DNA from: Gymnorhina tibicen
Taxonomy: Eukaryota; Chordata; Aves; Passeriformes; Artamidae
Direction of reading: 5' to 3'
Length of the DNA: 64,000 nt
Assembly (NCBI GenBank): GCA_013399875.1
Contig: VXAZ01003885.1
Coordinates: forward strand, 712,265 to 776,264
The position numbers were made by a program, and so were the translations under genes. Every line of letters starts with the position of its first letter. The first letter of the stretch is position 1. The notes under the pieces are model-generated. The model searched no databases, was not told where the DNA came from, and was given only the letters and a program-made list of their open reading frames with translations. Below, piece by piece: positions 23,316-36,085 of the stretch.

Positions 23316-26300
23316 GTGTGTGTAACATTCAGGAAAAGCTGGCTGTTGATGGCAGCAGACTTGCCTCCCCCCCCATCTGCTATCCCCTGTAAAGTGGCTT
23401 CGGAGAGACAGGTGAAATTAAGAAATACTGATTTTTAGTGAAGCGTACAAATTGCTAATGCGTACCTAAATCTCTGCAGGGTTGGTCTGGAAGTGTCACT
23501 GGGTATCAGGCTGTTGTGTCAGGACTGAAAATGCTCTGTTTGGTAGCAGCTTAGGTTGTGAGTGTTCTGTGTTCATACCTCATGTAAAGAAGAAGCCAAA
23601 TCTCAAACTACCCAACTATAAATGTGCTTTACAAGCAAATGTAATGGGGTCCTTATTGAACCCCTATGGAAAACTTTTCTCTCTCAGCACGGTTGGAATT
23701 GTGAATAGTTTTGCACGTTCTGTGGATCCCGTTCAAGAAGTGCATGTGTCTGTTTCCCGTGGTGTCGGAGCATTTCTTTCTGCTAGGCTTGGGGGCTGGC
23801 CCGGGTGAAGTGGCAGGGTAGGATCCCCAGCGCCGGGAGCTGAGCTCGTTCAAGCAGGGGTGATTTGGTTATGACCCCTCTGGATGTTGTCGCTCTGTGG
23901 AACAGAGGGATTCAACCAAACAGAAATAAGAGGAGATGCCTTGCAAATAGCGGGGGGATTGGAAACACCTCTCCAGTGTCAGCACTGGCACAGGTTTCAT
24001 GAATAAACATTTCTTGCTTACTGATTGCAGTTTAATTTTCTTGGGTTCCTTCCAGAATGAGCTTGTGCCTTCTGATTCTGGCTCTCTCCACCTCATCCTC
24101 GCAGGAGAGGGAGCACCTAATTAAATTTTATGTTCCTACCTAGGGACAACCTCTGCTTTTGGCTGCCACTTCACAAAACCACAGCGAAAGGGTGAGGGGG
24201 AAATGAGAGAAAATAGGGATTCAGGAAGATGTTACGACTTTACAAAGAGGAGGGAAGGAATGGGAACACGTTATTTTCCTCTAATTATTGCAGCAGTGCT
24301 TAATAGCTCACTTTTCTGGGGGGCATACAGCAAACTCTGGGGTACTTGGGGCTTTGATTTCAGGTTAAGGATGAACATCCTTATTCTCAGGAGTGTAGAG
24401 CTCTCCATGCCTTCTTAAGGCAGAGAGGGGATAGATGCAGAAAATTTAGAGCTAAAGTTGCAGCACTTCAGACTGCTTGAGGAGATGGAAGGTACTCAGC
24501 TCTATTTTCTCCTTTTCCTTCACATAATGTTCCTGGTGTACTCTTTGATTCTCTGGCAGCCGGGAAGTGCAGCCATTGCTTTGCTGCCTGTTAAAAGTGA
24601 CATCTTGGTAGAATTACAGGAAATTAATTTCAATTCTTGGCTGAGAAATAATGAACAGTGAGTTTAGGGAAAACCTGAGTAATAAGAGACCTTAAGCCAT
24701 GTGGGTTTTTAAAGCAGTGTTATGTACCTTTAATCTTTCTGAAGATTATAGGGTGACAGGATTTTCTAGAAATGGGCAGGCTTGTTAAAACAGTGTGTGG
24801 AGATCAGCTGTGAAATAACTACTTTTATCATAACCCCTCAAAGAGATCTCTCTTCGTGCAGTTGGGAGATAAGCGTAGGTTGTACCTGGGAAGTTATAAT
24901 AAATGCTAATTGTGTTTAAGAACTACTTCTAAAACTGCTGCTTTTTCTATTTCATGGGAGGAAAGAAGGGGAAGAGGGTAGGATGGTGACGCCTTTGAGC
25001 GGTGACTGAGCTAATTGACAAAACATGTTATTAGACTCTGTGTGTAAAAATATTTTTCTGTGCTTTGTAATAGATTCCTCGAGTTTACAGAAATGCTCTT
25101 TGTTTAGGAACAGCTATGGTTACAGTAGAACTTGCCTTACCCACCCACATGGTTGAAAACACAAATATACTATAGTGAGGAAAAGTGCCACCATTCTTCG
25201 TTTCTAGCTGCTTTCACAATACCTGCTGAGGTGCACGTTCCCTCTGCTTGCAGCAGACACCAAACCCCAAATGTGGCTCCTGCTGCCACCCCATATGCAC
25301 AATTTTCACGGGTCTGCAGTGAGTGACATTGTTCTGGCAGGGGGCTGAGATGTTTTCTCACAACTGACAGTGCAGGTTTGCAGATCTCTCGTGGTGGCAT
25401 CTCAGAATTTTCCTGCTTTTTGATTTGGATCTGGGCAACAAACATGAATCTTCTGGCTGATCAGCTGAGGCCTGGTACGTGTGAAGCTTTGTCCTCTCTG
25501 TAGGCGTGATGGGTATGTAGGGTATGTGGATGGACTTACGAAAAGCGTTACAAAGAACAAAATGTTGGGTCACCTTGTGGCATGAGAGGTCAAAGATTAA
25601 GGAAATGGCTTGTCCACAAATTCTACCCATCTATAAGGTTTACAGGACAGTGGCCTGACAGGGTGGCCTGAAATGCTTTGTCTCAGCCTCATGTCTTGAG
25701 CTAGATTTGCCAACACGATCCAGAGAAACGTTTGCAGTTCTTATCCCAGGAACTGAGCTGGGGCAGAACACATCCTCCCTTTCCTAGAACCGAGGTGAGT
25801 TTGTCCTTCCCAATGTGCAGCTGAAACTGTTTCATCTTTGGAACCCTTTGAGTGTTATGTTGGAGGCATATTTTTGCTGCTTTTTGCTTCCTTTGCCTTG
25901 TAATTAATTCTGATCATGAGACATGCAGTGCCACAACAGAGTATTCAGAATGTAGGTTAGCACTAAGCTATTGGGAAATTGGTCCCCTTCCTCTCTGTTT
26001 TGCAGGCTGGATGGATGTGACTGCCAGGAACTCTGTGCAAATTCTTCCCTTTGGATTGTGTGGCTTTCCCAGGAGCAGGTTTTGCTTCTGTTTGTGCTCT
26101 CCCATCCTGGGTCGAGGGAAGGAAACTGTACACTGAAGCCTGTTTTGATGAAAGGAATGGTGTCTACAACAGCTAAATGTTCCCTGTGGGCCTTTCCAAC
26201 TGTCAGGGAGAAAACCTTGTGTTTTCTCATGAAAATTCTACTTCAAGCACGTGCAGCATCAGCAGTGCTCCTGCTCCTGTCCCTCTCCTGTGTCACTGTG

Positions 26301-26669
26301 CCATCTGAGGGCCTTAATGAGGCTCAGGTAAGCGGGAGGCCGAGAGATGTGGCTGTCAGTATCCCCAAAGGTGGAGCCATGAGCTCTTCTGCCAGCAGCG
26401 ATGGCAGGAAAGGGGAGCACTGCCTGTTTAACTTCCTTATCTGATGGTTTATTTGCACATACCCTGGGATCTGTGTTCTTTTTTCACTGCCAGCTGCCCA
26501 TAACACCTTTGCTCCCAACACTCTGAACCCCTCCGCAGCTCTCGGTGTCTGCAGGAGCAGCGTCACCTGCAGAAGGTGAGAGCTGGTGCCCGCCTTTGAC
26601 CTACTTGTGAAACTTGTCTTTGGGAATCCATCCCATAGTGCTCATTCCCCTGGAGCAGCCTTCAAGCAG

Positions 26670-26800
26670 AACGTCACTGCGCATAAAGCAGCTGCCGGGG
26701 AAGGCAGGAAGCGCCGAGTGGCTGATGCCAAGGCGGGATGCAAAGTGCCACGTGCCGGAGCAGTGCCGGTGCTCCCAGGCACGGCAGCAGCACCCGCTGC
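26670..26800. promoter_or_regulatory. CpG-rich pocket, possible regulatory element
   Basis: About a dozen CpGs fall in 130 bp, including a CACGTG E-box (about 26750) and several gccgg groups, inside a wider GC-rich stretch at 26.5-26.9 kb. It is too small for a standard CpG island. Overlapping plus-strand open frames here follow from the GC content. A 'ggtgagctc' at its right side could act as a splice donor, but none of the frames reads as a PTPRT signal peptide. Confidence 0.4.
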
Positions 26801-27225
26801 TGGGGCTGCAGGAGCTGGGTGAGCTCCTAGGGAATAACCCGTGCCAGCCTGCGCAGGGAGGCTGGGAACTAGCCAGGGAAAACTGCTGCTGGGGTGGAGG
26901 TCACAGGCTCCTTCCAGGTGGGGAAGGCTTGAGCTGTGTTTTGTGGGAACAAAGACGGAATTTCTTAATCTGACAACCTCACTGACGGGAAAAATACGGA
27001 AAAGTGAAAGCGTTTGTCACTTGGGGAGGAGAGGGAATGTTCAAGTTGTAGGACAGCTTCAAATTGTGCCTTCTGAGCTTGTGCCAGACAAAGAGAGAGA
27101 GAAATCCTGCACCAATGACTTTATTATTAGTTTGTCACGGGAGTGTTGTTTGGGGTCCTCCTCTGGGCAGTTACACCTGCTGAATGTCAGCAATGCCATC
27201 AGTTAATTATCACAGTGGTAGCACG

Positions 27226-27289
27226 GCTTTTACCCTTTAGAAAAAAGCTTTTAAAAAGTTTTTTTTAAAAAGCTTTTACACTTTAGAAA
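27226..27289 (+). repeat. Imperfect 46-bp-spaced direct repeat with A/T-rich middle
   Basis: gcttttaccctttagaaa (27226-27243) recurs as gcttttacactttagaaa (27272-27289) with one mismatch. Between them are aaaagctttt-type palindromes and runs of T and A. This looks like a local duplication by slippage. Confidence 0.7.
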
Positions 27290-29085
27290 CCATGAAAACC
27301 ATAACCATTAAGCAATATTTGTTGTAACTTGCAAGATCTTTGGTACAGGAATGCTAACCCTGTGTAATCCTTTGGGTTTCTGTCTTCTATACTGAGGTCT
27401 CTATGGGGAAAAAACCAAAACCAACCAACTAAACCAGGAAAAAATTGCAGCTGATGGAAACAGCCACGTTTAACTGGGCTTTTTTTAATGCAACAAGAAA
27501 AAAAAAGTTGTTTGCAAGGTGTAATAAACACATTCTTTTGATGCACTGGCTTAGAGTTTATTTGAGCTTTTTTATGTCATTATAATAGAAATCCTGAGCA
27601 GCCCTGACTCTACAACAGGAAACTACTCATTACTAGCAAGAACATAGAAATACAGCAGGTAATTTCTCTCAGGCCTTGAGAGAAAGATAAGTGGCTTGCA
27701 GGGAACGGGAGAGAGAGGGAAGTCCAATTTTCCGGTTTTTCTCTCCTCCCTGTTCATGTGAAGCAAATAATAGGGCAAAATTCTTCAGATGTAATTCTGG
27801 GTGGGTGAGTGTGCTCTGCTATACAGAGGGCAGCTGCAACTATGGGACCAAAAAAGGGCTTTTGAAGCTTAGAGCCCCTCCAAAAGAAAAAGGAGAATCT
27901 GAGACCTCTACATACTCATATTTTGGATGCAAAATGTAGAAATAATTTGCGATTTCACACTTCAGAATTCCACCCATTTCAGACCACAAGGCAATGAGAA
28001 CTATGGCTATATTTTGTACTTACGCGATCTCACAAACGTTTGCTGTCCCCACTCCCAGCCTGGGACAGGCAGGGCAAGCGGGGAGCCGTGTGCTGCTCTG
28101 TGGTGCCTTTTGGGGTTTTAGGGAATTTGGAGCACCTCTGCAGACGTTTTTAGCCAGCCAGATCAGTCCTGTGTGATCTACTTGTCATCCTGTGACAGCA
28201 GGTTCTTATCTACACGTGGCCTGTGATCTGCGCTCCTGCTTGCAGTGCAGCTGCTGCTGAAGGATGGCTGACAGGAATGATGTAAAGCATTCTCAGTCCT
28301 GAACTTCACTTCCAGGTTCCATAACAACTTCCAAGTTATCTTTACCAGCTGTTCTCTGTTCCTTTTCCCTGATCGTTTTTTTTGGAGCAAATAACCGAAT
28401 TCAGCTTAATTCCAAATAGGATTTAGTCTTGGGCAACATTTTTCAGGGGTGGAGGGGAAGCAGATAGGGAGTAGTGCCAAATTTTGGTTGTAGGTGCCAA
28501 ATTAGTGGGCACCCAGCTGTGCTCAGTTCTGCTCTGCCTGGCTCAGGTCAGTGAGCCAGTGTTGCAGGAGGGGATACGGCGGTTCTGTACTGAAGTTGTG
28601 AGGAGATAAAAGGAACAACACTTCAGAGAGTTTATTTCCGCTGAATATCACGTCAGGGTCGTGGTGATTGATTTTTGCTGTTTTGGCTTGTTTTAATGAT
28701 GCCATTCATTCCTATTAATTAACTTTGCTTCACAAAACTTTATTATTGTATTATTTTCAGCAGCTCTTTCACTAAGGCCGTTTTTTGGCAGCAATCTCCT
28801 GTGCTCTTCTATTTCTGTACGTGTTCAGTTCTAAAGGCTGGGAAGGTTTTTGCCCTCCCTGGTTTGAAGTCTTAGGTGACAAACACTTTTTTGCTAAACT
28901 CCGAAAGTTTTAGTCCAGCTCTAAATCTACTTTTATGTCCTTTCAAATTAGCTCTGTATTTAAGCATTAAAAATGCAGATGTTTGACTTCATCTGTGCAG
29001 AGGGTTTGAGCAGAGCACACTCATCCTCACAACGGCTTCTACCCAGCTGCTCCAAAAGTTCATTCTGGCTCCACACTTCAGGTTG

Positions 29086-29121
29086 AAATTGCTGGTTGTG
29101 AGTGTGTGGAACCAGCAATTT
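29086..29121. repeat. Perfect 12-bp inverted repeat with 12-base loop
   Basis: Arms aaattgctggtt (29086-29097) and aaccagcaattt (29110-29121) are fully complementary. An upstream ccacact (29071-29077) could pair instead with the agtgtgtgg in the loop, so two competing folds are possible. No transposase or target-site duplication is visible. Confidence 0.75.
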
Positions 29122-29647
29122 ATAACTCAGGGGCTTTTGAATCTTCCCAGCATGGAGACCTCCAGCCTGGCTCGGGCTTCCTGATCAAGTAATGCTTGTC
29201 TTGAGCTGTGATTCCTTATTGAAGGCCATCAAAGTTAATTCTGTGGCCAAATTTTTCAGAGCTGCTGCTTCTCTGAAGTCCTCTTGACCCACCGTAGCAT
29301 TTGGCATCAGCCAAATAGGGGGAAAATGGTAAAGAAGTCACCAGAGACTTCTGCTCTGGATTCTGCTGTGCTGTTCAACTCCCAGCTCCAGCCTGGTGAA
29401 ATCTGCTTGAAGTTGATATTTTTTCAGTGGCTTCAGTTAACTATTGCAAGAGATTTTTACTTTCTCTCATCTGAGTGGAACTGGCTTTACCATCTCTTTA
29501 AATAGTTTTGTACTTCTTTGTTAGAATGCAGGACTGCTAATGCTGCTTTGAGTCTGAGGTATGGCTTGCCTCTAGTAACTTGCTTTAAAAAGCAGAACAC
29601 AGCACAAATCCACTCCCTAAGCCTCTTTTCCTCTCTCCTTTCCACGC

Positions 29648-29711
29648 ACAAAACAAAAACAAAAAACCAAATAAACAAAACTAAAAAAAAACCAGCCAAA
29701 AACCAACCCAA
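29648..29711 (+). repeat. A/C-rich low-complexity tract
   Basis: About 60 bp of aaaacaaaaac-type sequence grading into ccagccaaaaaccaaccc, of the same style as the tracts at 2.9, 32.9 and 56.9 kb. Confidence 0.9.
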
Positions 29712-30452
29712 AGAAGTAGTTCCAGCTTGCGTTGAGTGTTGTGTGGGTCCTCACTAGCCTTTTGCTTATACACTTTCAGATGTGTGTGGTTAGAGAAGCC
29801 TAAATGAGGAGGGAAGAGCTCTGCTTTGACAGCCACGTGCTTTGGAACAAATCTAGTTATTACTTCTGCATTTTTAGCTGTAGTTGTGTACAGTATTTTT
29901 GCTTCAGAATATATATATGTTTCCAATCTTGCGCTTATTGCAATCCTAGATTTGTAAACAACTGATTATTTCCTACCTGGCTGAAAATCATCCCAGGCAG
30001 TACTACAGAGGCAATTTTTTTTTTTATTGCAAGGCAGTGTGCATCTGTAAACATATTTTCAGCGAATATTTGTACACAGAGTTTAATGTTTTCTTTTTGC
30101 AGAGAATGTGCCAGGAATGACTGTATTTAAAAATTATACACCTGGCATTGGTGTGATTAGATTGCTTCCCAGTTTTTGAAGGAGTTTTTGCTGTTTGCTG
30201 ATTCGTTGCCATGGTGGCAGTAGTTTTGTTTCTGGAAATTTAGACTGTGCCTTCTTTGTGAAGGCCCTATCAGTGCTATATTGACTGCTTAGAGTACAGA
30301 CTGGTTAAATTCCCATTGGTTAAAGAGGTAGGTCCAAAGATTTTGTACGTAGAATTATACATAATAAATGTTTAAATGATTTGCCAGAAAATTGCTATAG
30401 CCGTTTTGAAGTTAGTGGTTCAAAATTGTATTATTTTTTATTCAGAGTTTGG

Positions 30453-30468
30453 TTTTTTTTTTTTTTTT
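30453..30468 (+). repeat. Poly-T run (16)
   Basis: Sixteen T preceded by a T-rich stretch (ttattttttattcagagttt). No adjacent retrocopy is recognised. Confidence 0.9.
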
Positions 30469-31920
30469 AATTCAAACAAGTGAGGGTAAAGAGGGATCTG
30501 AAGAGCAGAAAGCTGTCTGCAGTGTGCTTTCTTCTTGTTCTACGTGAGTGTTAGGCAATAAAGAAAGCAAGAGAATGTTCTCTCCATCCTTCCTGTCCTC
30601 CTCCTTTCAGGAGCTGCATCATTTGACTGAAATGGGCCATGTGTCTCCTGGAGGTAAATCATCTCCTGGTTATAGCTGTTATGGAGGAGGTGTTGGGGCA
30701 GCTGAGAAGTTTTGGATGTGTTGAAGGGTGTGGAGTCAGCGCAGTGAGAAGCAAACGTGCACGTGGCTGCTCAGCCCACTGATAAGGCGTTTAGAAGACT
30801 GGGTTTGTGACAGTGGGTGAGGGATGGCAGAGCTTGGCTTTGTGTAAAACCTCCACATGGAAAGTGCTGATTTCTGCCTCATTTTGATGTGCTAATGATA
30901 GCAGTGCTTTTGCTCCGTGCTGCTGTCAGCTGAGTCTGGAAATCAAGGTTACCTGGGTCCATGACGTTTTCTGCAGCACCGGGAGAAATGTTGTCCTTCC
31001 TACTGGCTGTGCCTCGGGGTCTGCTCAGGTGTTCAGAGGTTGAGGGCTTGGCTTGATTTGCTGCGTGCAAAACGGGTCAGGAAAACAGCTGATGATACTG
31101 ATCTGTGCTTGTTGCACTGCTGAATAGGAAGAATAACATTTACAATGAGACCTCCTCTCCTGTGGAGGATGTCTGAGCACTGCAGTTCCCGTGAAGGAGC
31201 AGAAATTTTCTTTGCTCAGCCGCAGTTGTTTCTTCTTCTGTGTCTCATTCTTCATGTAGATAAACGTGAGGAGAAAATAAAAGGATCCAAAGTAACAATT
31301 TAGGATTTTTTTTAAGTTAATATAAAAGTACTTTGTGCTTTCACTAAAATATTTCTCTAATACTAAGGTTTGCAGCACTGATTTATAAGTGGGAAAGGAA
31401 GGGACGGAAATCCCAAGCGTCACAAGCATCCAAATGCTCTTTGTTTCCAGGAGTTAATCCTGCAAATACATCTGGTTTGCCTTGTGATTTAAGACAAACT
31501 TCAGATTCCTCACACTTTAGATTTTGAGAACCTGAGTATTGTATTTTCATTGTCACTTGGATTCAGTACATGAACCAGCTGATCCTAATTCCCTCCCTTT
31601 GCTCTCCCACTAGCTTGAAGCTGCAGGTTTGAATGGTGATTTTTCTGAATATTGACAAATTCTCTAAGTGTTTTGGGGCAGAGAAACAATAGATTTTATG
31701 ACTCCTGAGTTTAGCAAAGCTTTCTGGCTTAGAGGCTTTGGAAAAATCATTAAGAATTAGGATTTGATCTGCACTTCCATTTGCAGGGTCACAGCTATGA
31801 GTACAAAACTGTCAAAGTTCAATGTGTGCAAAGCTCAGAGCATCCAGCAGTTATTTATTGTTTGCTGGTTGTTTCTCTCTTGCACTGTTGCTTCTTCACA
31901 TATAGTAATGTGATCTCCAG

Positions 31921-32146
31921 TTGTGCTGGGGAGGTTTAGGAAAAGTTTCCTTGCCGAAAGGGTTGTCAAGCCCTGGCAGACCTGCCCAGGGCAGTGGTGG
32001 AGTCCCCATCCCTGGGGGGGATTTAAGAGGTGTGTGGATGTGGCACTGGGGGACATGGGTTAGTGGTGGCCGTGGCAGTGCTGGGGAATAATGGTTGGAT
32101 TCAGTCATCTTGGGGGTCTTTTCCAACCTAAATGTTCCCATGAATT
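31921..32146 (+). mobile_element. CR1 LINE fragment, distinct older-style subfamily
   Basis: The blocks are 'tttccttgccgaaagggtt', 'gggcagtggtggagtcccc', 'atttaagaggtgtgtggatg', 'gggacatgggttagtggtgg' and 'ggcagtgctgggg', ending 'cttttccaacctaaatg'. This is the CR1-Y/F/X-like 3' end, not the type with 'ccaaggccaggttgg'. Sense to PTPRT. Subfamily naming is from memory. Confidence 0.88.
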
Positions 32147-32851
32147 TTAGAGATGGAACATAACTTTGAACTCCAACATGGCCACTCTTGGATTTGTGGG
32201 AATCATTAGAAAAATGGAGAATTTTCCATTTCCATGCTACTTGTGAAATTTCAGCCCAGGAAGCAGTGGTCACAGCAATCTCTTTCTGTGATGTAACGCA
32301 GACTCATATCTAACTCCTCCTCTGAGGGGAACTGATGCTGTTTAATTCGAAACACAGTTTAAAGTGTTCCCCTAGAACAATCAAATGCTCTCTGAGGAGC
32401 TCCTGGATTACAAGATCATGTCATTGCTTGAACGCACTGAGCACAAGGATATTCTTTGAGGAGCAAAAGCTGCTTGGATTCCTCTGTTGTGTGAATGCAG
32501 AAGAAATCCTGGCTCTCCTAAGTGCGGCTCAGAGGTGATCTGTGCTCCTGATGGCCACGGCTTCTCCATGCCTGTGGTAGCTGGAGGAATGGCTGTGGTT
32601 GTTTTCCTGCCTCGTTTTCTTTTCCAGATGATGCTCAGAGCTGCAGGTGGTGGTGGCATACGGGAAGCTCCAGTGCAAACTGCAGCAAAGCAAATGAATT
32701 TTGCTGCCCTGCTGTTTCCTTCCCTCCCAGTATCCCATGGTGGTCTGTCTCCAGAGTGCTGCTTGTGAACAGCAGCTGCTGGCTGGAATTTTTATCAGGT
32801 TTTTGGTATTTTAAATTCAAAAATCTTCAGTTATTTGAGATCTGTTTATAA

Positions 32852-32925
32852 GGAAAAAAAAACCCACAAAAACAGCAAACCAAAGAAACAACAAAAAACC
32901 CAACCCAAACACCCCCAAAACCCAG
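32852..32925 (+). repeat. A/C-rich low-complexity tract
   Basis: About 70 bp of A runs interrupted by ccc and single c (aaaaaaaaacccacaaaaac at the start). It ends shortly before an antisense CR1 fragment. Confidence 0.9.
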
Positions 32926-33010
32926 GAATACCCGGTGCTTAATTCAGGACGGGATGTGGAGAAAAGAGCGTAGGAATCTTAAGTAAACAAATGCCGTGTA
33001 TTTAACAAAT

Positions 33011-33226
33011 ATCACAGACTCATAAAGTGGTTTGGATTGGAAGGACCTTAAACTTCATCTATTCTCAGAGCAGGGGCACCTTCCACTATCCCAGGTTGCT
33101 CCAAGCCCTGTCCAACCTGGCCTTGGGCACTTCCAGGGATCCAGGGGCAGCCACAGCTTCTCTGGGCACCCTGTGCCAGGGCCTCCCCACCCTCACAAGG
33201 GAAGAATTTCTTCTTAATATCCAATA
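33011..33226 (-). mobile_element. CR1 LINE fragment, 3' end, antisense
   Basis: The reverse-complement CR1 3' end begins 'cataaagtggtttggattgg' and continues with 'caccttccactatcccagg', 'tccaacctggccttgggc', 'gatccaggggcagccacag' and 'gaagaatttcttcttaata'. It is well preserved. It lies about 85 bp right of an A/C-rich tract. Confidence 0.94.
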
Positions 33227-35660
33227 ATATATGTTTGGAGACAGCAGTATGAGGCATCTTCAGGACATTCATATTTCCATTATATTCCCCTGCAGCCCCA
33301 AAAGTTTCCATAGTCAGTCCTTGAATGCACAGCAGGGAGGGCTTTGTGGGGAAACTGTTCAGAGTGGTAGCTCTGTTTTTAAGCTACTCCTCAGTAGAGT
33401 TAATGCTACATTTTTGTGGGCAGGTGCACAAGCAAAAGCTTCCACTGTGTTCAAGTTTTTGCACCTAAACGAGCTCTGCCATTTAAATTGTGTTTGTGGG
33501 AGAGGTTATTGCTGTTCCACTGCGTGCCAGCATCGTGAAAGGGATAAAAACACCAGGAGGTTGTGTAACACTGGCAGGAAGGGATGAAATTGAGTTTGGC
33601 ACTTCTGGGTTCTCTTTCATGAAGTTGGCGACTGTCTGATATCTTACTTGGAATGCTGGAGAGCTCTTCATACTTAGCAATCTTTTTTAAAGCAATTTAC
33701 TGAGGGATTAAGTGACGTTTCCGCTTGTGGAACTGCATTAAAGCCGGGGACTTGCAGGGGCTCTCGTGCAATAACACGGCAGGTTCAAGTCCCAACATCT
33801 CATCAAGTCTCCTGCGTGACAGTAATTGGAACCAGGGGGCATTTTCTTACACAGTCATAAAAAAATTGCTGTTGTTGGGTTTATTTTGTTTTGGTTCAAC
33901 CCCTCCCCCCAGTTTTTGTAATTTCTCAGGAAGATCAAGGGTTTTGCTCTTGGAAGAAGGAGGGAAAGGATCTATACAAGAAAAAGCAGCATGTTGGGCT
34001 TTGGGTCTGTGAACAGCCCTCATGAACACTTGAATGGATCAGCAGTGTCGGTAGAAAGGTTGATAAAGCTTGGAAGAGCTCTGGGATGCTTTGATAAGAG
34101 TAAGCTGGAAGGGAGGGAGAGGGGAAGCTCACACCGTAATATTTTGCTTTTTAAGCACCAGCTGTCCTTTCTGCAGCCCTAGAAGATTTATCAAATTAAC
34201 TCCCCTCTCTCCCCATGCTTAGTTTTAATATGTCCACTTGTACCACCGAGAAAATGCAATTAAACCCTTGCTTTCACTCAGGGATCTGTACAGTGAGAAC
34301 ATTTGCTCATTTACAGCAGTGGCAAGGTCATGAGCTGCACACTTATTTCAATCTAATTTTTGTGATTCTATAGTTGACTTCTTAACTGAAATTTTCAGCT
34401 CCATTAATTAAATTTAAGCAGTCATTTATTTTTTTCCCCGTAGGATTATCAGTTGAAAGGGAAAGTGAGCGGGGAAAGCACAAACATTGCTTTCTCTTCC
34501 TACATCTTGATTTGAACTCTGTGCTGCTACCACCAGAAGAAAACATGAAAGAGTCTGAAAGATGAAACCCAGAGCTGCTGGTGACAAAGGAGGGGAGGTC
34601 ATGTGGGTCGTGGTCAGTTTAGTGCAGCAGGGACAGAAAGGAGAGACAATACAGTTGTGTCAGAGGAAGACAATCTTTTCAAGCAGTATTAAATCAACTC
34701 AGAGTTTTAAAAGTAGTATTGAAGCTGTTCTTCAGAAAATCCATTATCAGAGGCCACTGCTGGAGCTAAACCACATTTTCCTAATACACTGAGCAGTTGT
34801 CAAATGAGGTCTTCAAACTCTTGTCTCTCCATGTGTATGTCCTGCTCCTACTTTTATTTACTTGCCTGGCTAACTCTTCCTGGTGTGTAATGTTAGGGAG
34901 GTCTGCAAAGAAGCCCAAATTGAAAGTCTCTCAGTATTTAAGTTTCTCACAGCAAAGTGAAAAGCACTTACTAAAAGCAGTGCAGCATTATCCTTAATTC
35001 CAGAAAATTCTATTAACAAGTCTATAAAGTAATACTTTAAGAGTTTTTCACATAATCTAAACTGATGGTAAGTACTGACGAATAGAACATTGTCTTTTTC
35101 AGAAATACTGCTTTTTCTGGAAGAGAAATATTATTATTCTTCTATTTAGCTTTCTTTTCCAAGGTAGAATTTGAAAAGGAAATGCCTGACCTGCTAATTG
35201 ATAGATCTTATCCATTATTTTAATGTAGTCACAACAGGATGAATTCGAATTGTTTGCTGATGTGTCTGTCCCATGACTCCACGTTATAAGAGTGTTTCCA
35301 ACACTATTTGCCTTTCAGGGAATTTCAAACCCAAATTGTACGTGAAGGCTTTATAGTCACAGGCGCTGCTTGCTCACTCGTGAATGTGAACATGACAGCA
35401 ACGTGTGCCTGGGAATTACAGCCGGGATGGGGAGCGAGCTGCTGATGTTCTCCCTGTGCTCAGCGTGAGCAGGGCTGTGTTCTCCACACCAGGGTTGGTG
35501 TGTGTGGAGCCAGAGGAGCTGTTGGGATCCACCCAGGGCAGGCTGGGCTCTGGGTGGGAGCCCAGAGGGGCCACGCATTGCTGACACTTTGCACAATGAA
35601 GGGCACAGGGACCTGTGGCACCACCAGGGGAGGGACACTCCGGTCCCCAGGCCACCAAGT
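33227..35660. other. Unique intron sequence
   Basis: Nothing recognised except GC-rich sequence at 35.4-35.66 kb just left of the longest CR1 copy, which may be more diverged CR1 or unique DNA. Confidence 0.65.
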
Positions 35661-36085
35661 TGATCACAGGGCTGGAATATCTCTTATAAAGACAGGCCAA
35701 GAGACTGGGGTTTGTTCAGCCTGAACAAGAAAAGCCTCCATGGAGGCCTTAGAGCCCTTTCCAGTGCCTAAAGGGGCTCCAGGAGAGCTAAAGAGGGACT
35801 TTGGACAAGGGCTGGTAGTGACAGGGGAATGACTTCAAACTGAGAACAAACTAGTTTTAGATTAGATATTAGAAGGAAATTCTCCCCTGTGAGGGTGGGG
35901 AGGCCCTGGCACAGGGTGCCCAGAGAAGCTGTGGCTGCCCCTGGATCCCTGGAAGTGTCCAAGGCCAGGTTGGACGGAGCTTGGAGCAACCTGGGATAGC
36001 GGAAGGTGTCCCTGCCCATGGCAGGGGGGTGGAATGTGATGATATTTAAGGTTCCTTCCAACTCAAACCATTCCATGATTCTGTG
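35661..36085 (+). mobile_element. CR1 LINE fragment, longest copy in window
   Basis: At about 425 bp this is the longest CR1 3' piece here. It opens with 'gatcacagggctggaatat', then 'gtttgttcagcctgaacaag', 'ggagagctaaagagggac', 'attctcccctgtgagggtg', the 'ctggcacagggtgcccag' block and the tip 'ccaactcaaaccattccatg'. Sense to PTPRT. GC-rich sequence to its left (35.5-35.66 kb) is not recognisably CR1. Confidence 0.95.

Larger units (their letters stand above)
11591..31920. other. 20-kb interval with no recognisable CR1
   Basis: Repeated reading for CR1 3' end motifs in both orientations found none. The interval holds the hairpin at 18.33 kb, the homeodomain-type palindrome at 21.76 kb, the longest open frame of the window (22264-22758), the CpG pocket at 26.7 kb and the 12-bp inverted repeat at 29.09 kb. 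No exon or RNA gene is supported. Confidence 0.65.

Noticed and set aside
26586..26822. GC-rich frame with a possible donor as PTPRT exon 1
   Set aside because: It lacks a Leu-rich signal peptide beginning with ATG, and the donor phase fits only a frame that does not look secretory. CpG density is below that of a true first-exon island.
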